Below are positions 1 through 9,408 of a stretch of DNA of 64,000 nucleotides, piece by piece. Origin of the DNA: Achromobacter seleniivolatilans (lineage in GTDB: Bacteria > Pseudomonadota > Gammaproteobacteria > Burkholderiales > Burkholderiaceae_B); NCBI RefSeq assembly GCF_030864005.1, contig NZ_CP132976.1, forward strand, positions 744,001 through 808,000, given 5' to 3'. Below the pieces are notes generated by a model that was not told where the DNA came from, did no database searches, and was given only the letters and a program-made list of their open reading frames with translations. A program made the translations under genes and the position numbers. Numbering within the stretch: the stretch's first letter is position 1; each line of letters begins with the position of its first letter.

Positions 1-876
1 AGCAGCCTGAATCCAGCGCTGATCTATTGCGAGATTTCGGGATACGGCCGGGAAGGCCCGATGGGCGATGAACCGGGATACGACGTCATGCTGCAAGCGT
101 TTAGCGGCATGATCAGCACCATGGGCGAGCCAGGAGGGAATTTTGCACGAGCCAGTTTTTCGCCCGTGGACCTGGGAACAGGTTCGTTTGCGTTAAGCGG
201 GATTCTTGCTGCGCTGCTTGAGCGCAGTCAGACTGGCAAAGGCCAGTACCTGGATGTCTCGCTGCTGGACACGTCGCTAGGCTTGATGTCCTACATGGCG
301 CAGAACTATTGGCGATCTGGCCAGATTCCGCGGCGGATGGGAACCGGACATCCGGCGATGTGTCCGTACCAGGCGTTTCGGGCAGCTGATGGCGATCTGA
401 TGCTGGGGGTAGGCAATGACGCGCAGTGGCAGCGGTTTTGCGCTGTGGCGGGTCTGGGTCAAGTGGATAGCCCTGACTATGCGCGTAACGCAGACCGCGT
501 GCGGAACTTCGACGCTACGGTTGCGCTGGTGCAGGGCGTTATTGGAACTCGCACCGTGCAGGATTGGCTGACAGCGCTTAAGCCCGCAGGCGTGGCGTGT
601 TCGGCGATTCACACACTGGACGAGGCGCTTGCGCATCCGCAAGTGGCAGCGCGTGAGCTGATTGTGACCACGCAGCATCCCGTGTTGGGCGAGGTGCAAA
701 GCATCGGTCTGCCGGTGCGTTTTGGGCGTCAGCCCCGTCAGGCCAAGTTGGCCGCGCCTTTGCTGGGTGAGCACAGCCGGGAGATCTTGGCCGAGCTGGG
801 CTACACAGCAGCGGAAATTGAAACGATGCTCGCCGCAGGCAGCGTGCAGGCGACGGCGTCAACGGGAGAAGCCTGA
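1..876 (+). CDS. CaiB/BaiF family CoA transferase (5' end outside window)
   Basis: The frame is open from base 1 and reads as family sequence before the first ATG at 61 (ending IYCEISGYG), so the gene starts upstream of the window and 61 is not its start. Type III CoA transferases move CoA between carboxylic acids. The segment SPVDLGTG, followed by a Gly-Lys-Gly-Gln and a D-V-S-L-L motif, is the conserved core around the family's catalytic Asp. The TGA overlaps the ATG of the next enoyl-CoA hydratase, so the two are cotranslated. It probably activates or recycles an acid intermediate of the acyl-CoA pathway encoded around it; the substrate cannot be read from sequence. Confidence 0.88.
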   Translation, partial: SSLNPALIYCEISGYGREGPMGDEPGYDVMLQAFSGMISTMGEPGGNFARASFSPVDLGTGSFALSGILAALLERSQTGKGQYLDVSLLDTSLGLMSYMAQNYWRSGQIPRRMGTGHPAMCPYQAFRAADGDLMLGVGNDAQWQRFCAVAGLGQVDSPDYARNADRVRNFDATVALVQGVIGTRTVQDWLTALKPAGVACSAIHTLDEALAHPQVAARELIVTTQHPVLGEVQSIGLPVRFGRQPRQAKLAAPLLGEHSREILAELGYTAAEIETMLAAGSVQATASTGEA

Positions 877-1658
877 TGAATTTTTTGCGCTATGACGTGC
901 GCGACGGAATTGCCGAAATCCATCTTTGCCATGCACCCGTCAATGCACTGGATGTAGCAATGCTGGATGCACTGATAACCGCGTTGGAACGTGCGAACGC
1001 GGATGCTGGCGTGCGCGCGGTGTTGATTGCCAGCGATTTGCCGGGACGGTTTTGCGCCGGTCTGGATATGAAGAAGCTGTTGGACAGTTCTCCGCTGCAC
1101 ATTCACGCATTGCTGTCGCGGCTTTACATCAAGCTCTACGATGCGCAGTTCAATCTGAGCAAGCCCTCGATTTCGGTGGTGTCGGGCGCGGTGCGTGGCG
1201 GCGGCATGACGGTCGCCATTTCCAGCGACATGGTGGTGGCAGCGGACACGGCCACATTTGGCTATCCGGAAATCGACGTCGGGGTGCTACCTGCCATTCA
1301 CTATGTGCATCTGCCGGGCATTGTGGGCAAGCATCGGGCGTTTGATTTGTTGTTCACCGGCCGTACCTTCAGCGCCAGCGAGGCGCATGAGTTGGGGCTG
1401 GTTGCACGTGTGGTGCCCGAAGCAGAGTTGTTGGGGCAGGCACGCGCGCTCGCTCAGTCTTTGGCCAGCAAGCCCCGGCAGGTGCTGGCCATGGGTCGGC
1501 GCGCTTTTGTGTATGCGAACGACAACGACTACCGGCGCAGGGTCGCCACTGCGGTTGAGGTGTTTTGCAATGCGGCCGCCACGCCTGAAGCGGCGGAAGG
1601 ATTGGCCGCCTTCGTACAGAAACGCGCACCGGATTGGACGAAGGCCGCCGCATCGTAG
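876..1658 (+). CDS. Enoyl-CoA hydratase/isomerase family protein
   Basis: A 260-residue crotonase-fold protein, normal length for the family. The oxyanion-hole segments RFCAGLDM and GAVRGGGM are both visible. A glutamate lies in the YPEIDVGV segment where many hydratases and isomerases carry a catalytic Glu. The ATG overlaps the stop of the CoA transferase. It likely hydrates or isomerises an unsaturated acyl-CoA in the cytoplasm. It runs towards a second, distinct hydratase on the opposite strand, with only 6 bases between the two stops, so the pair is convergent. The exact reaction is unknown. Confidence 0.87.
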   Translation: MNFLRYDVRDGIAEIHLCHAPVNALDVAMLDALITALERANADAGVRAVLIASDLPGRFCAGLDMKKLLDSSPLHIHALLSRLYIKLYDAQFNLSKPSISVVSGAVRGGGMTVAISSDMVVAADTATFGYPEIDVGVLPAIHYVHLPGIVGKHRAFDLLFTGRTFSASEAHELGLVARVVPEAELLGQARALAQSLASKPRQVLAMGRRAFVYANDNDYRRRVATAVEVFCNAAATPEAAEGLAAFVQKRAPDWTKAAAS

Positions 1659-1664
1659 GCGGAT

Positions 1665-2468
1665 TTACTGGCCCTTGAATTGCGGCGGCCGCTTTTCGCG
1701 AAATGCTTGTACCCCTTCGGCGAAATCATTGCGCGATGCGGAGTGCAGGAAGCGAGCGGTTTCTTCGGCCAACTGCGTTTCGAGGGAGGCGTGGGCGGCC
1801 GAGCGCAGCAGGTCTTTCGCGCCGGCAATGCCATGCGGCGCGTGGCTGGCGATATCTTGCGCGTAAGCTAGCGCCGCATCACTGAGGCCGCCCGCAGGCG
1901 CGATGCGCGTGATGATGCCCCAAGCCAATGCCTCGCTGGCGGTGAAGGGATCGTGGCGCAGCAGCAGATCGAGTGCCCGCTTGGGACCCAGCGCGCGCAT
2001 CAGCCCGTGCGTCATGCCCGCGTCTGGCGTGGCGCCGAGCTTGAGGTAGGCCGTCATGAAGCGGGCGCCGCTATCGGCAATCGCGAGGTCGCAGGCCAAC
2101 ACCAGCGACAGCCCCGCACCGGCAGCGACGCCGTGAACTTGGGCGAGCCACACTTTGTTCATGCGGGCGATGCGGGAGATGAAATCGTTCAGTGGCGTGA
2201 AGAGATCAAGGAGCGTGTTGCGTACCTGCGCCGATTCGCCAGCGAACATGCTGATGTCGCCGCCCGCGCAAAATGCCTTGCCCGCAGCACGCAGTAGCAC
2301 GACACGGATATCGTTGCGTGTTTCCAGCCATTGCGCCGCCCGTTGTAGATCCTGAGCCATGGCTACATCAATCGCATTGAGCGTGTCGGCGCGGTTCAAA
2401 GTCAGCGTTGCCACCGCATCAGCGGCTTCCATCAGCAAGGTCTGAAAGACCGGAAGTTCTTGGGTCAT
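1665..2468 (-). CDS. Enoyl-CoA hydratase family protein
   Basis: A 267-residue crotonase-fold protein. Oxyanion-hole segments FCAGGDIS and GVAAGAGL are conserved. In the segment [15 protein letters not shown] the position where classical hydratases carry the first catalytic Glu is not Glu, so the reaction may be isomerisation or another crotonase chemistry. A good ribosome site (CGGAGA) precedes the ATG. The gene is divergent from the ABC importer at 2725 and shares its 256-base promoter region, which holds a palindromic candidate operator, so it probably belongs to the same regulon. Confidence 0.87.
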   Translation of the reverse strand: MTQELPVFQTLLMEAADAVATLTLNRADTLNAIDVAMAQDLQRAAQWLETRNDIRVVLLRAAGKAFCAGGDISMFAGESAQVRNTLLDLFTPLNDFISRIARMNKVWLAQVHGVAAGAGLSLVLACDLAIADSGARFMTAYLKLGATPDAGMTHGLMRALGPKRALDLLLRHDPFTASEALAWGIITRIAPAGGLSDAALAYAQDIASHAPHGIAGAKDLLRSAAHASLETQLAEETARFLHSASRNDFAEGVQAFREKRPPQFKGQ

Positions 2469-2532
2469 AGCTTGTCTCCGTTATCGGGTAAGTACCAACT
2501 GTCGATCCAAAAACCGCGATGCTATGGTCTGA

Positions 2533-2550
2533 ACCGAGCGCTTGCTTGGT
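2533..2550. promoter_or_regulatory. Candidate TetR-type operator in divergent promoter
   Basis: The 18 bases form the interrupted palindrome ACC-n-AGC-n4-GCT-n-GGT, with 12 of 18 positions symmetric. An overlapping inverted pair (GAGCGCTT at 2536-2543 and AAGCGCTC at 2558-2565) lies beside it. The site sits between a hydratase gene and the divergent ABC-importer operon that ends in a TetR gene at 10566-11207. Such palindromes are typical TetR-family targets; the assignment to that regulator is inference. Confidence 0.5.
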
Positions 2551-2724
2551 TTTTTTTAAGCGCTCTTAGCGTAACGCATAGAACGATTTTCCGGCGCTGG
2601 TCTGGCGTAGGTAAAGACAGGTTCGTTGCATCTCCTGCCTAGCGGGTTCGCCTGATTCACCGTCGTAAATAATGTCCGCCACAGGCGGCGAATAAAACTT
2701 CGCGATAAAAAAGCGAGGAGACAA

Positions 2725-3549
2725 ATGGTGGATCAGTCCGATAAGCCTCCCTTGCTGGAGGTGGATGGGGTGACGTTGGCGTTCGGCGGAGTCAAAGCGC
2801 TGACAGGCGTGGGCTTTCGCGTGGCGCCGGGCTCCATCACCACGATCATCGGCCCGAACGGCGCCGGCAAGACCTCGTTGTTCAACACGATCTCGGGCTT
2901 TTACAAGCCAGCATCGGGGCAGATCCGATTTGAAGGCCGCGACATCACGCGCGTGGCCGCGCCGGAACGCGCAAGGCTTGGACTGGCGCGCAGCTTCCAG
3001 AACATTGCGCTGTTTCGCGGCATGACGGTGCTGGACAACATCAAGCTGGGCCGCCATGCCCATTTGCGCACCAACGTGCTGGATGCCTTGTTCTATCTGG
3101 GCCGGGCGCGCCGCGAAGAGATGGCGCTCCGGGCAGACATCGAAGAACGCATCATTGATTTTCTGGAGATCGACCACATCCGGCACGCGCCTGTGTCGGC
3201 GCTTTCCTATGGCTTGCAAAAACGCGTGGAACTCGCGCGCGCGCTAGCGATGAACCCCAAGGTGCTGATGCTGGACGAACCGGTGGCCGGCATGAACCGC
3301 GAAGAAACGGACGACATGGCTCGATTCATTCTGGATGCGCGTGCTGAGTGGGGCGTGACGGTGCTGATGGTGGAGCATGACATGGGCATGGTGATGGACC
3401 TGTCCGACCATGTTGTGGTGTTGAATTTTGGCCAGGTGATTGCCGATGGCACACCGAGGGAAGTCCAGGCGAATCCCGAAGTCATCAAAGCATATCTGGG
3501 TGCAGGGGATGTCGGTGATTTGCGCCGCCGCTTGCGGGAGGCAGCCTGA
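2725..3549 (+). CDS. Branched-chain-type ABC transporter ATP-binding protein (LivG type)
   Basis: A 274-residue ABC ATPase. Walker A GPNGAGKT lies near residue 44, a variant signature ALSYGLQKR near 156 (Tyr-Gly where most have Gly-Gly), Walker B KVLMLDEP near 177, and the C-terminal extension is typical of LivG. The start has a clear GAGGAGA ribosome site. It opens the operon LivG-H-M-K-F-ligase-thiolase-TetR, overlapping the next gene by one base. Such importers take up hydrophobic amino acids, but in operons with CoA ligases they often import aromatic or aliphatic acids, which is the likelier role here. Confidence 0.9.
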   Translation: MVDQSDKPPLLEVDGVTLAFGGVKALTGVGFRVAPGSITTIIGPNGAGKTSLFNTISGFYKPASGQIRFEGRDITRVAAPERARLGLARSFQNIALFRGMTVLDNIKLGRHAHLRTNVLDALFYLGRARREEMALRADIEERIIDFLEIDHIRHAPVSALSYGLQKRVELARALAMNPKVLMLDEPVAGMNREETDDMARFILDARAEWGVTVLMVEHDMGMVMDLSDHVVVLNFGQVIADGTPREVQANPEVIKAYLGAGDVGDLRRRLREAA

Positions 3550-4427
3550 TGGATTGGTTGTTTTTGCTGGAGGTATCGCTGGCGGGATTGGGCAGTGGCG
3601 GCCTTTATGCGCTGGCGGCGCTGGCGTTTGTGATCGTCTACAAGGCGACGCGTGTCGTAAACATCGCAATCGGCGAATTCCTGATGCTGGGCGCGTATGT
3701 GTTCTATGCGTTTGCCACCGGCATGGAGTGGCCGATCTGGCTGGCTATTGTGGGCGCAGTCGTGGTGTCTGGCGCGCTGGGCGCGCTGGTTGAGCGGTTG
3801 ACCATACGGCCCATGCTGGGCGAGGCGCCGATCTCGGTATTCATGGTGACGGTCGGACTGGCGTCGATTCTGGTGGGCGTGGTGGAGCTGATCTGGACGG
3901 CCGACCAGCGGCGTTTGCCTGAATTCATGCCGCGTGCGCCGGTGATGGTGGGCGAGGCCTTTGTTGCGCCCAAGGTGTTCTACGGGTTCTGGGTTGCAGT
4001 GGTACTGGCTTTGCTGGTGTTGGTGGTGTTTCGCTACTGGCGCGGCGGTGTGGCCTTGCGGGCCACGGCGTCGGATCAGGGAGCGGCCTACGCGATGGGC
4101 ATCAATGTGCCGCGTGTATTTTCTTTGGCATGGGTGGCGGCGGGCGCGCTGGCGGCAGTGTCGGGCGTGATAGTGGGCGCCATCGGCGGCATTTCGTCGT
4201 CGATGGGCGTGTTCGGTCTGTCGGTGCTGGTAGTGGTGATCGTGGGAGGCTTGGACAGCGTGGCAGGCGCTCTGGTGGGCGGCATCTTCATTGGCCTGCT
4301 GGAAGCTTGGGCGGGCGCCTATCTGGGCGGTGAGTACAAGTTGCTGGCCACGTTTGTTGTGCTGGTGGTGGTGCTGATGGTCAGGCCGTATGGCTTGTTT
4401 GGCACCCGCGAAATCGAGAGGCTCTGA
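3549..4427 (+). CDS. Branched-chain-type ABC transporter permease (LivH type)
   Basis: A 292-residue inner-membrane permease with about eight hydrophobic segments. The N-terminal stretch (GLGSGGLYALAALAFV, then the NIAIGEF segment) is characteristic of LivH permeases. The ATG overlaps the TGA of the ATPase gene. It forms the translocation pore with the LivM-type permease downstream. Substrate as for the whole importer: probably a hydrophobic carboxylate, by context only. Confidence 0.9.
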   Translation: MDWLFLLEVSLAGLGSGGLYALAALAFVIVYKATRVVNIAIGEFLMLGAYVFYAFATGMEWPIWLAIVGAVVVSGALGALVERLTIRPMLGEAPISVFMVTVGLASILVGVVELIWTADQRRLPEFMPRAPVMVGEAFVAPKVFYGFWVAVVLALLVLVVFRYWRGGVALRATASDQGAAYAMGINVPRVFSLAWVAAGALAAVSGVIVGAIGGISSSMGVFGLSVLVVVIVGGLDSVAGALVGGIFIGLLEAWAGAYLGGEYKLLATFVVLVVVLMVRPYGLFGTREIERL

Positions 4428-4430
4428 TCC

Positions 4431-5468
4431 ATGCGTATCGCCACTGCCAAGCAGACCTACCTGGCTGATGAATCACTGTTCGACACCCGCACGCAACATG
4501 TGTGGCTGGCGTTGCTGGCGGCTTCGCTCGCGCTGTTTCCGTTTGTGGCTGACGCCTATTGGCTGTATCTGGCTTGTCTGGTCGCTATCAACGTCGCGAG
4601 TGCAACCGGGCTGAATATCCTGACCGGCTATACCGGCCTGGTCAGTCTGGGCCAGGCGGCGTTCATGGGCTTGGGCGCCTACACGGTGGCGGTGATGGAG
4701 CTGCGTCTGGGGACGCCGGTGCTGATCAATTTGCTGGGCGGCGGTGTGGTGGCGATGGTGGGCGGCTTGCTGGTGGGCATACCTTCTTTGCGGGTGAAGG
4801 GCCTGTACCTGGCGATCGCTACGATTGCGGCGTCGTTCATTGCCCATTTCATTTTTGCGAACTGGCAGTTCACGGGCGGCACCACGGGGTTGCAGGTGCC
4901 ACCCGCGAGGCTGCTGGGTGTGGACCTGGATACGTCTTTCAAGATCTATTGGCTGATTGTTCCTGTGACGGTGCTGATGGTGCTGGGCGCGGCGAATTTG
5001 TTCCGCACCCGCATCGGGCGTGCGTTTATTGCGATCCGCGATCGGGACATTTCTGCTGAAGTGCTAGGCATACGCCTGCTGCGCTACAAGCTGCTGTCAT
5101 TTGGACTGTCTTCGTTTTATGCCGGGGTGGCGGGTGGCTTGTGGGCGTACTTTTTCCGCGTTGTCACGCCCGAGAGCTTTCCGCTGATCATGTCGATTTT
5201 TTTCCTGGCGGCCATCATTGTCGGGGGCATGGGGTCAATACTGGGCTCCATTTTGGGCGCGATATTCATGACGATGGTGCCGGAGCTACTCAAGCTGATC
5301 GTGGGCTGGCTGCCGGTCGGCGGCGATGCGTTGAGGCTGGTGTCGCCGGTGCGCACCATTGTTTTCGGCCTGCTGATTGTGGGCTTTTTGATCTTCGAGC
5401 CGCATGGGCTCGCGGAAATCTGGCGGCGGGTACGCCGTTTCTTCCACTTGTGGCCGTTTCGCACATAG
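4431..5468 (+). CDS. Branched-chain-type ABC transporter permease (LivM type)
   Basis: A 345-residue membrane protein with about nine to ten hydrophobic segments. The LNILTGYTGLVSLGQAAF segment is the LivM signature, and the segment RDRDISAEVLGI resembles the cytoplasmic coupling loop. It starts 3 bases after the LivH-type gene. The N-terminal 25 residues are polar and precede the first membrane span. It is the second pore subunit of the importer; the length is at the usual value for the family. Confidence 0.9.
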   Translation: MRIATAKQTYLADESLFDTRTQHVWLALLAASLALFPFVADAYWLYLACLVAINVASATGLNILTGYTGLVSLGQAAFMGLGAYTVAVMELRLGTPVLINLLGGGVVAMVGGLLVGIPSLRVKGLYLAIATIAASFIAHFIFANWQFTGGTTGLQVPPARLLGVDLDTSFKIYWLIVPVTVLMVLGAANLFRTRIGRAFIAIRDRDISAEVLGIRLLRYKLLSFGLSSFYAGVAGGLWAYFFRVVTPESFPLIMSIFFLAAIIVGGMGSILGSILGAIFMTMVPELLKLIVGWLPVGGDALRLVSPVRTIVFGLLIVGFLIFEPHGLAEIWRRVRRFFHLWPFRT

Positions 5469-5517
5469 TCGCTGACATGGCCGACTGTATGACTCATCAG
5501 ACCCAAGGAGACACACC

Positions 5518-6699
5518 ATGAAGCGCATCCGGTTAGGCAGCGGTTTATCGAGGTTGCTGGCCCCATTGGGCCTGGCGGCGGCATTGTCGGCAGCGCCCAT
5601 TGCGCAGGCGGCGGATGACCTGGTGTTGGGCGGGTCGATTCCGTTAAGCGGCGTGTTTGCTTTTGCCGGCCAGGGTATCCACGCAGGCATTACGGATTAC
5701 GTGAAGATCATCAACGATCAGGGCGGCATAAAGGGGCGCAAGCTGCGTTACGTGCCCGAAGACACGGCATACAAGGTGGATGCGTCGGTAGCGGCGTTCA
5801 AGAAGATCACTAGCCAGAACAAGGTGAACTTCTACTACGGCGATTCGACCGGATTTTCCAAGACGATCAACGCCGAGCTGAACCGGACGGGCGACATCCT
5901 GATGACCGGCGCGTCGTTTGCGACCGAGTTGAATGACCCCGCCAAGTATCCGGCGCAGTTCATGCTGGGGCCGGACTACACCGAGATGTTCGGCATTTTG
6001 CTGCGCTACATCGCCAAGGAAAAGCCCGGAGCCAAAGTGGCATTCGTCTATTCGGACACGGAATTTGGCCGTGATCCGATTGCCGGTTCGCGTGCCTTGG
6101 CCGAGAAGTTGGGGCTGAAAGTCGCAACGGAAATCATGACAGCGCCGGGTAGCGTGGACGTATCGACCGAGGTCATCAAGCTGCGCCGCGCCGACCCTGA
6201 TTTCACGATCTTCCACGGTTACGTACTGGCGCCCATTCCCGAGTTCGTCGGGCAGGGCAAGCGCATGGGGCTGAAGACGCGCTACATGGGCACGTTCTGG
6301 ACGATGGACAACTCGACCGTGATGCAGATGGGCGAGGACGCCGAGGGTTTTATGGGCGTGATGCCTTACCGCTACTACTACGACACGGAGGGCGACTCGC
6401 CGATGTTGAAGAAGATTCGCGAGATGCGTCCGCAATACCAGAGCACGGGTTATATGCAGGGTTTTCTGGCCGCCATGTTGTTTTCCGAGGTAGCCAAGCG
6501 CACGCTGGACGCAGGCAAGGACTTGACCGCCGCCAACATGAAAGCCGCACTTGATGGCATCAAGGATTTTGATACGGGCGGCCTGATCGGCGTGCCAATC
6601 TCGATCAAGGGCAACTCGATTCCGGTCGGCCGGATCTATCGAGCCGATGTGAAGCTCAAGCAGATGGTGCCGGCATCCGATTGGATCGTGTTGAAGTGA
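5518..6699 (+). CDS. Branched-chain-type ABC transporter substrate-binding protein
   Basis: A 393-residue type I periplasmic binding protein (Peripla_BP_6 type). A signal peptide of about 31 residues ends in AIAQA-AD-like sequence (PIAQAADD), so the mature protein is periplasmic. The segment LGGSIPLSGVFAFAGQGI is the usual ligand-binding start. A strong AAGGAG ribosome site precedes the ATG, fitting the high expression expected of the receptor. It sits between permease and second ATPase genes. Members of this clade in CoA-ligase operons bind aromatic or branched acids; the ligand here is unknown. Confidence 0.9.
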   Translation: MKRIRLGSGLSRLLAPLGLAAALSAAPIAQAADDLVLGGSIPLSGVFAFAGQGIHAGITDYVKIINDQGGIKGRKLRYVPEDTAYKVDASVAAFKKITSQNKVNFYYGDSTGFSKTINAELNRTGDILMTGASFATELNDPAKYPAQFMLGPDYTEMFGILLRYIAKEKPGAKVAFVYSDTEFGRDPIAGSRALAEKLGLKVATEIMTAPGSVDVSTEVIKLRRADPDFTIFHGYVLAPIPEFVGQGKRMGLKTRYMGTFWTMDNSTVMQMGEDAEGFMGVMPYRYYYDTEGDSPMLKKIREMRPQYQSTGYMQGFLAAMLFSEVAKRTLDAGKDLTAANMKAALDGIKDFDTGGLIGVPISIKGNSIPVGRIYRADVKLKQMVPASDWIVLK

Positions 6700-6706
6700 G
6701 GCGCCT

Positions 6707-7555
6707 GTGAACCCGGGACAGGACGCGCAAGCATTGACGGCTGCCGCGGCGACGGCCGCAGTGCTCGACATCAACAATATCGAGGTCGTCTACAACAAGG
6801 CGGTGCAGGTGTTGCGCGGCTTGTCCCTGTCGGTGCCGGCCGGCAGCATCGTGGCGCTGCTGGGCAGTAATGGGGCCGGTAAATCCACGACGTTGAAAGC
6901 GGTTTCCGGTTTGCTTGACCTGGAGGATGGAGCGCTGGTGCGCGGGCGGATCAGCTTCAATGGGGGCGACACGGCGGGCGCCAAACCGCAGAATCTGGTG
7001 CGGGCGGGGCTGGCGCATGTGATGGAGGGGCGCCGGGTGTTTGAAGACCTGACCGTAGAAGAGAACCTGGTTGCGGCTACCTATGCATTGACCGGGCGCA
7101 AGGGCGCTCGCGTGGACTTTGATCTGGTGTACGGCTATTTTCCGCGCCTGTTCGAGCGCCGGCGCGGTCTGGCGGGTTACCTGTCTGGGGGCGAACAACA
7201 GATGCTGGCGATAGGCCGCGCATTGATCGCGCAGCCCCAGCTGATGCTGCTGGACGAGCCTTCCCTGGGGTTGTCGCCGATGCTGGTTGAAAGCATTTTT
7301 TCCATCATTGCGCGCATCAACGCCGAGCAAGGTGTATCGATGCTGCTGGTGGAACAGAATGCGTCGGTGGCGCTGGCTGTGGCGCACTATGGCTACATCA
7401 TGGAGACGGGCAAGGTGGTGATCGACGGCACTGCTGACAAGTTGGCCGCCGACCCGGATGTGCGCGAGTTCTATCTGGGCGTGGGCGGCACCGGCGAGGC
7501 ACGGGGCTTTCGCGACATCAAGCACTACAAGCGCCGCAAGCGCTGGCTGTCATGA
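6707..7555 (+). CDS. Branched-chain-type ABC transporter ATP-binding protein (LivF type)
   Basis: A 282-residue ABC ATPase starting with GTG, 7 bases after the receptor gene. Walker A LLGSNGAGKST lies near residue 50, signature YLSGGEQQM near 161, Walker B LMLLDEPS near 181, and the switch region MLLVEQN is present. The first 20 residues and the basic C-terminal tail (HYKRRKRWLS) extend beyond the usual LivF. Its stop overlaps the ligase start, so transport and activation of the substrate are translationally linked. Confidence 0.9.
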   Translation: MNPGQDAQALTAAAATAAVLDINNIEVVYNKAVQVLRGLSLSVPAGSIVALLGSNGAGKSTTLKAVSGLLDLEDGALVRGRISFNGGDTAGAKPQNLVRAGLAHVMEGRRVFEDLTVEENLVAATYALTGRKGARVDFDLVYGYFPRLFERRRGLAGYLSGGEQQMLAIGRALIAQPQLMLLDEPSLGLSPMLVESIFSIIARINAEQGVSMLLVEQNASVALAVAHYGYIMETGKVVIDGTADKLAADPDVREFYLGVGGTGEARGFRDIKHYKRRKRWLS

Positions 7556-9408
7556 GCGCGCACAACATGATCCCGGCGATTGATGAGGCTGTCTGGCCTG
7601 CGTTGACATTGCCCCAGATGCTGCGCGAGCAGGCGCGGCGTCAGCCCGCGGCAATTGCGATCCGGCAGAAAGACTTTGGAATCTGGAAGCCGCTGTCCTG
7701 GGCGGACTACTGGCAGCGCGCCTGCCGCGTGGGACTGGGCCTTCGGGCACTGGGCTTAAACCCCGGAGGGCGAGTCGCCATCGTGTCCGAGAACCGCGTG
7801 GAATGGCTGCTGACGCAGTTGGGCGCGGGTACGGTCAACGCTGTGGCGGTCGGGGTGTATGCCACCAGTCCGGCTGAAGAAATGGGTTATGTGCTGGCGC
7901 ACGCGGACGTCGAACTGGTGGTGTGCGAAGACCAGGAGCAAACCGACAAAGTGTTGCAAGTGGCAGACCGTCTGCCGCTGCTTCGCCGCATCGTCATGAT
8001 GGAGACGAAGGGCTTGCGTTCGTATGGGCCTGCCGAACGCGAACGTATTGTGACGTTTCATGAAGTGGAAGCGGACGGAGCCGCGCGCGAAGCAGGCGAA
8101 CTGGCGGCGTTGAATACGTTGCTGGACGGACAACGCCTGGATGACACCGGCCTCATGATCTACACGTCCGGCTCCACCGGCAAGCCCAAAGGCGCGATGC
8201 TGTCCTACCGCAATATGCGCGGCGTGGCCCCGGGCATCGCGGACAGGCTGGGGATGGACGGGCACAGCGTGCATCTGTCTTATCTGCCGTTGTGCCATGT
8301 GGCGGAACAAATGTTGTCCACCTTTGTGCCTCTTTACTTGGGTACGCAGGTGAACTTTGGCGAGTCCATACGGACGGTGCAGGAAGACCTGCGCGAAGTG
8401 GCGCCGACGATCTTCCTGGGCGTGCCGCGCATATGGGAAAAGCTGCATGCGTCGATCTCGATCAAGATGCAAGAGGCTGGCCGCTTGCAGCAGTGGCTGT
8501 ACCGCCATGCGCTTGCGCAGTGCGCGCCGTTCCTGGAGAAATCGCGCGCGCAGTATTCCTTGCGTGAACGGCTGACTCATACGTTGTGGTATTGGCTGGT
8601 GCTGCGCGCTTTGCAGAACTTCATCGGGCTACGGCGAGTGCGCGTGGCGATGACCGGCGCTGCGCCAATTCCGCCAGACGTGGTGCGCTACTTTCGAAAC
8701 CTGGGCGTGCCACTGGTGGAGGTTTATGGTCTGACCGAATCTGCCGGCATGATTTTTGGGCAGCATCCCGACCGGGTGAAAGTGGGCACGGTGGGGGAGC
8801 CCATTCTGGGCGTGGAGTGGAGGATGGGCGACGCGGGCGAGCTGCTGGTGCGAGGCGAAATGGTATTTCAGGGCTACTACAAGAACCCGGATGCGACCGC
8901 TGACACCGTGCGTGACGGCTGGCTCCATACTGGCGACGTGGTGGCCGAGGTGGACGGCCGGGTGCGTATTGTTGATCGCTTGAAAGACATCATGATCACG
9001 GCGGGCGGCAAGAATCTGACGCCGTCGGAGATCGAGAACGCGGTCAAGGGTAGTCCGTACGTAAAGGAATGCATCGTGATCGCCGACGGAAGAAAGTACG
9101 TGTCGGCGCTGATTCAACTGGAGTTCGACACGGTGGGCAAGTGGGCCGAATCGCAGCGCATCGCCTTCACGCATTTCCGGTCATTGGTGGAGTGTCCACA
9201 GGTGCGCGCGCTGGTCCAGCAGGAAGTCTCGCGCGCCAATGCGGGGCTGGCGCCGGTATCGCAGATCAAGCGGTTCCACCTGCTGACGAAAGAGCTGGAT
9301 CATGACGACGGCGAGGTCACGGCAACGATGAAGGTCAGGCGCGCCAGCATCTATCGCACCTATGCCGTGGAAATTGAATCGCTTTATGCAGAGGAGACCA
9401 CGGTATGA
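7552..9408 (+). CDS. AMP-dependent acyl-CoA synthetase (long-chain FadD15-like)
   Basis: A 618-residue ANL-superfamily ligase. The P-loop IYTSGSTGKPKG is near residue 203, the VYGLTESAG motif near 390, WLHTGDV near 461 and DRLKDIMITAGGKNLTPSEIE near 474-494, including the family's A8 hinge. It would adenylate an acid and transfer it to CoA. The length matches the long-chain and bacterial luciferase-like FACL group. It overlaps the ATPase gene upstream and the thiolase downstream by 4 bases each. Context suggests it activates the imported acid before beta-oxidation. Confidence 0.88.
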   Translation: MSAHNMIPAIDEAVWPALTLPQMLREQARRQPAAIAIRQKDFGIWKPLSWADYWQRACRVGLGLRALGLNPGGRVAIVSENRVEWLLTQLGAGTVNAVAVGVYATSPAEEMGYVLAHADVELVVCEDQEQTDKVLQVADRLPLLRRIVMMETKGLRSYGPAERERIVTFHEVEADGAAREAGELAALNTLLDGQRLDDTGLMIYTSGSTGKPKGAMLSYRNMRGVAPGIADRLGMDGHSVHLSYLPLCHVAEQMLSTFVPLYLGTQVNFGESIRTVQEDLREVAPTIFLGVPRIWEKLHASISIKMQEAGRLQQWLYRHALAQCAPFLEKSRAQYSLRERLTHTLWYWLVLRALQNFIGLRRVRVAMTGAAPIPPDVVRYFRNLGVPLVEVYGLTESAGMIFGQHPDRVKVGTVGEPILGVEWRMGDAGELLVRGEMVFQGYYKNPDATADTVRDGWLHTGDVVAEVDGRVRIVDRLKDIMITAGGKNLTPSEIENAVKGSPYVKECIVIADGRKYVSALIQLEFDTVGKWAESQRIAFTHFRSLVECPQVRALVQQEVSRANAGLAPVSQIKRFHLLTKELDHDDGEVTATMKVRRASIYRTYAVEIESLYAEETTV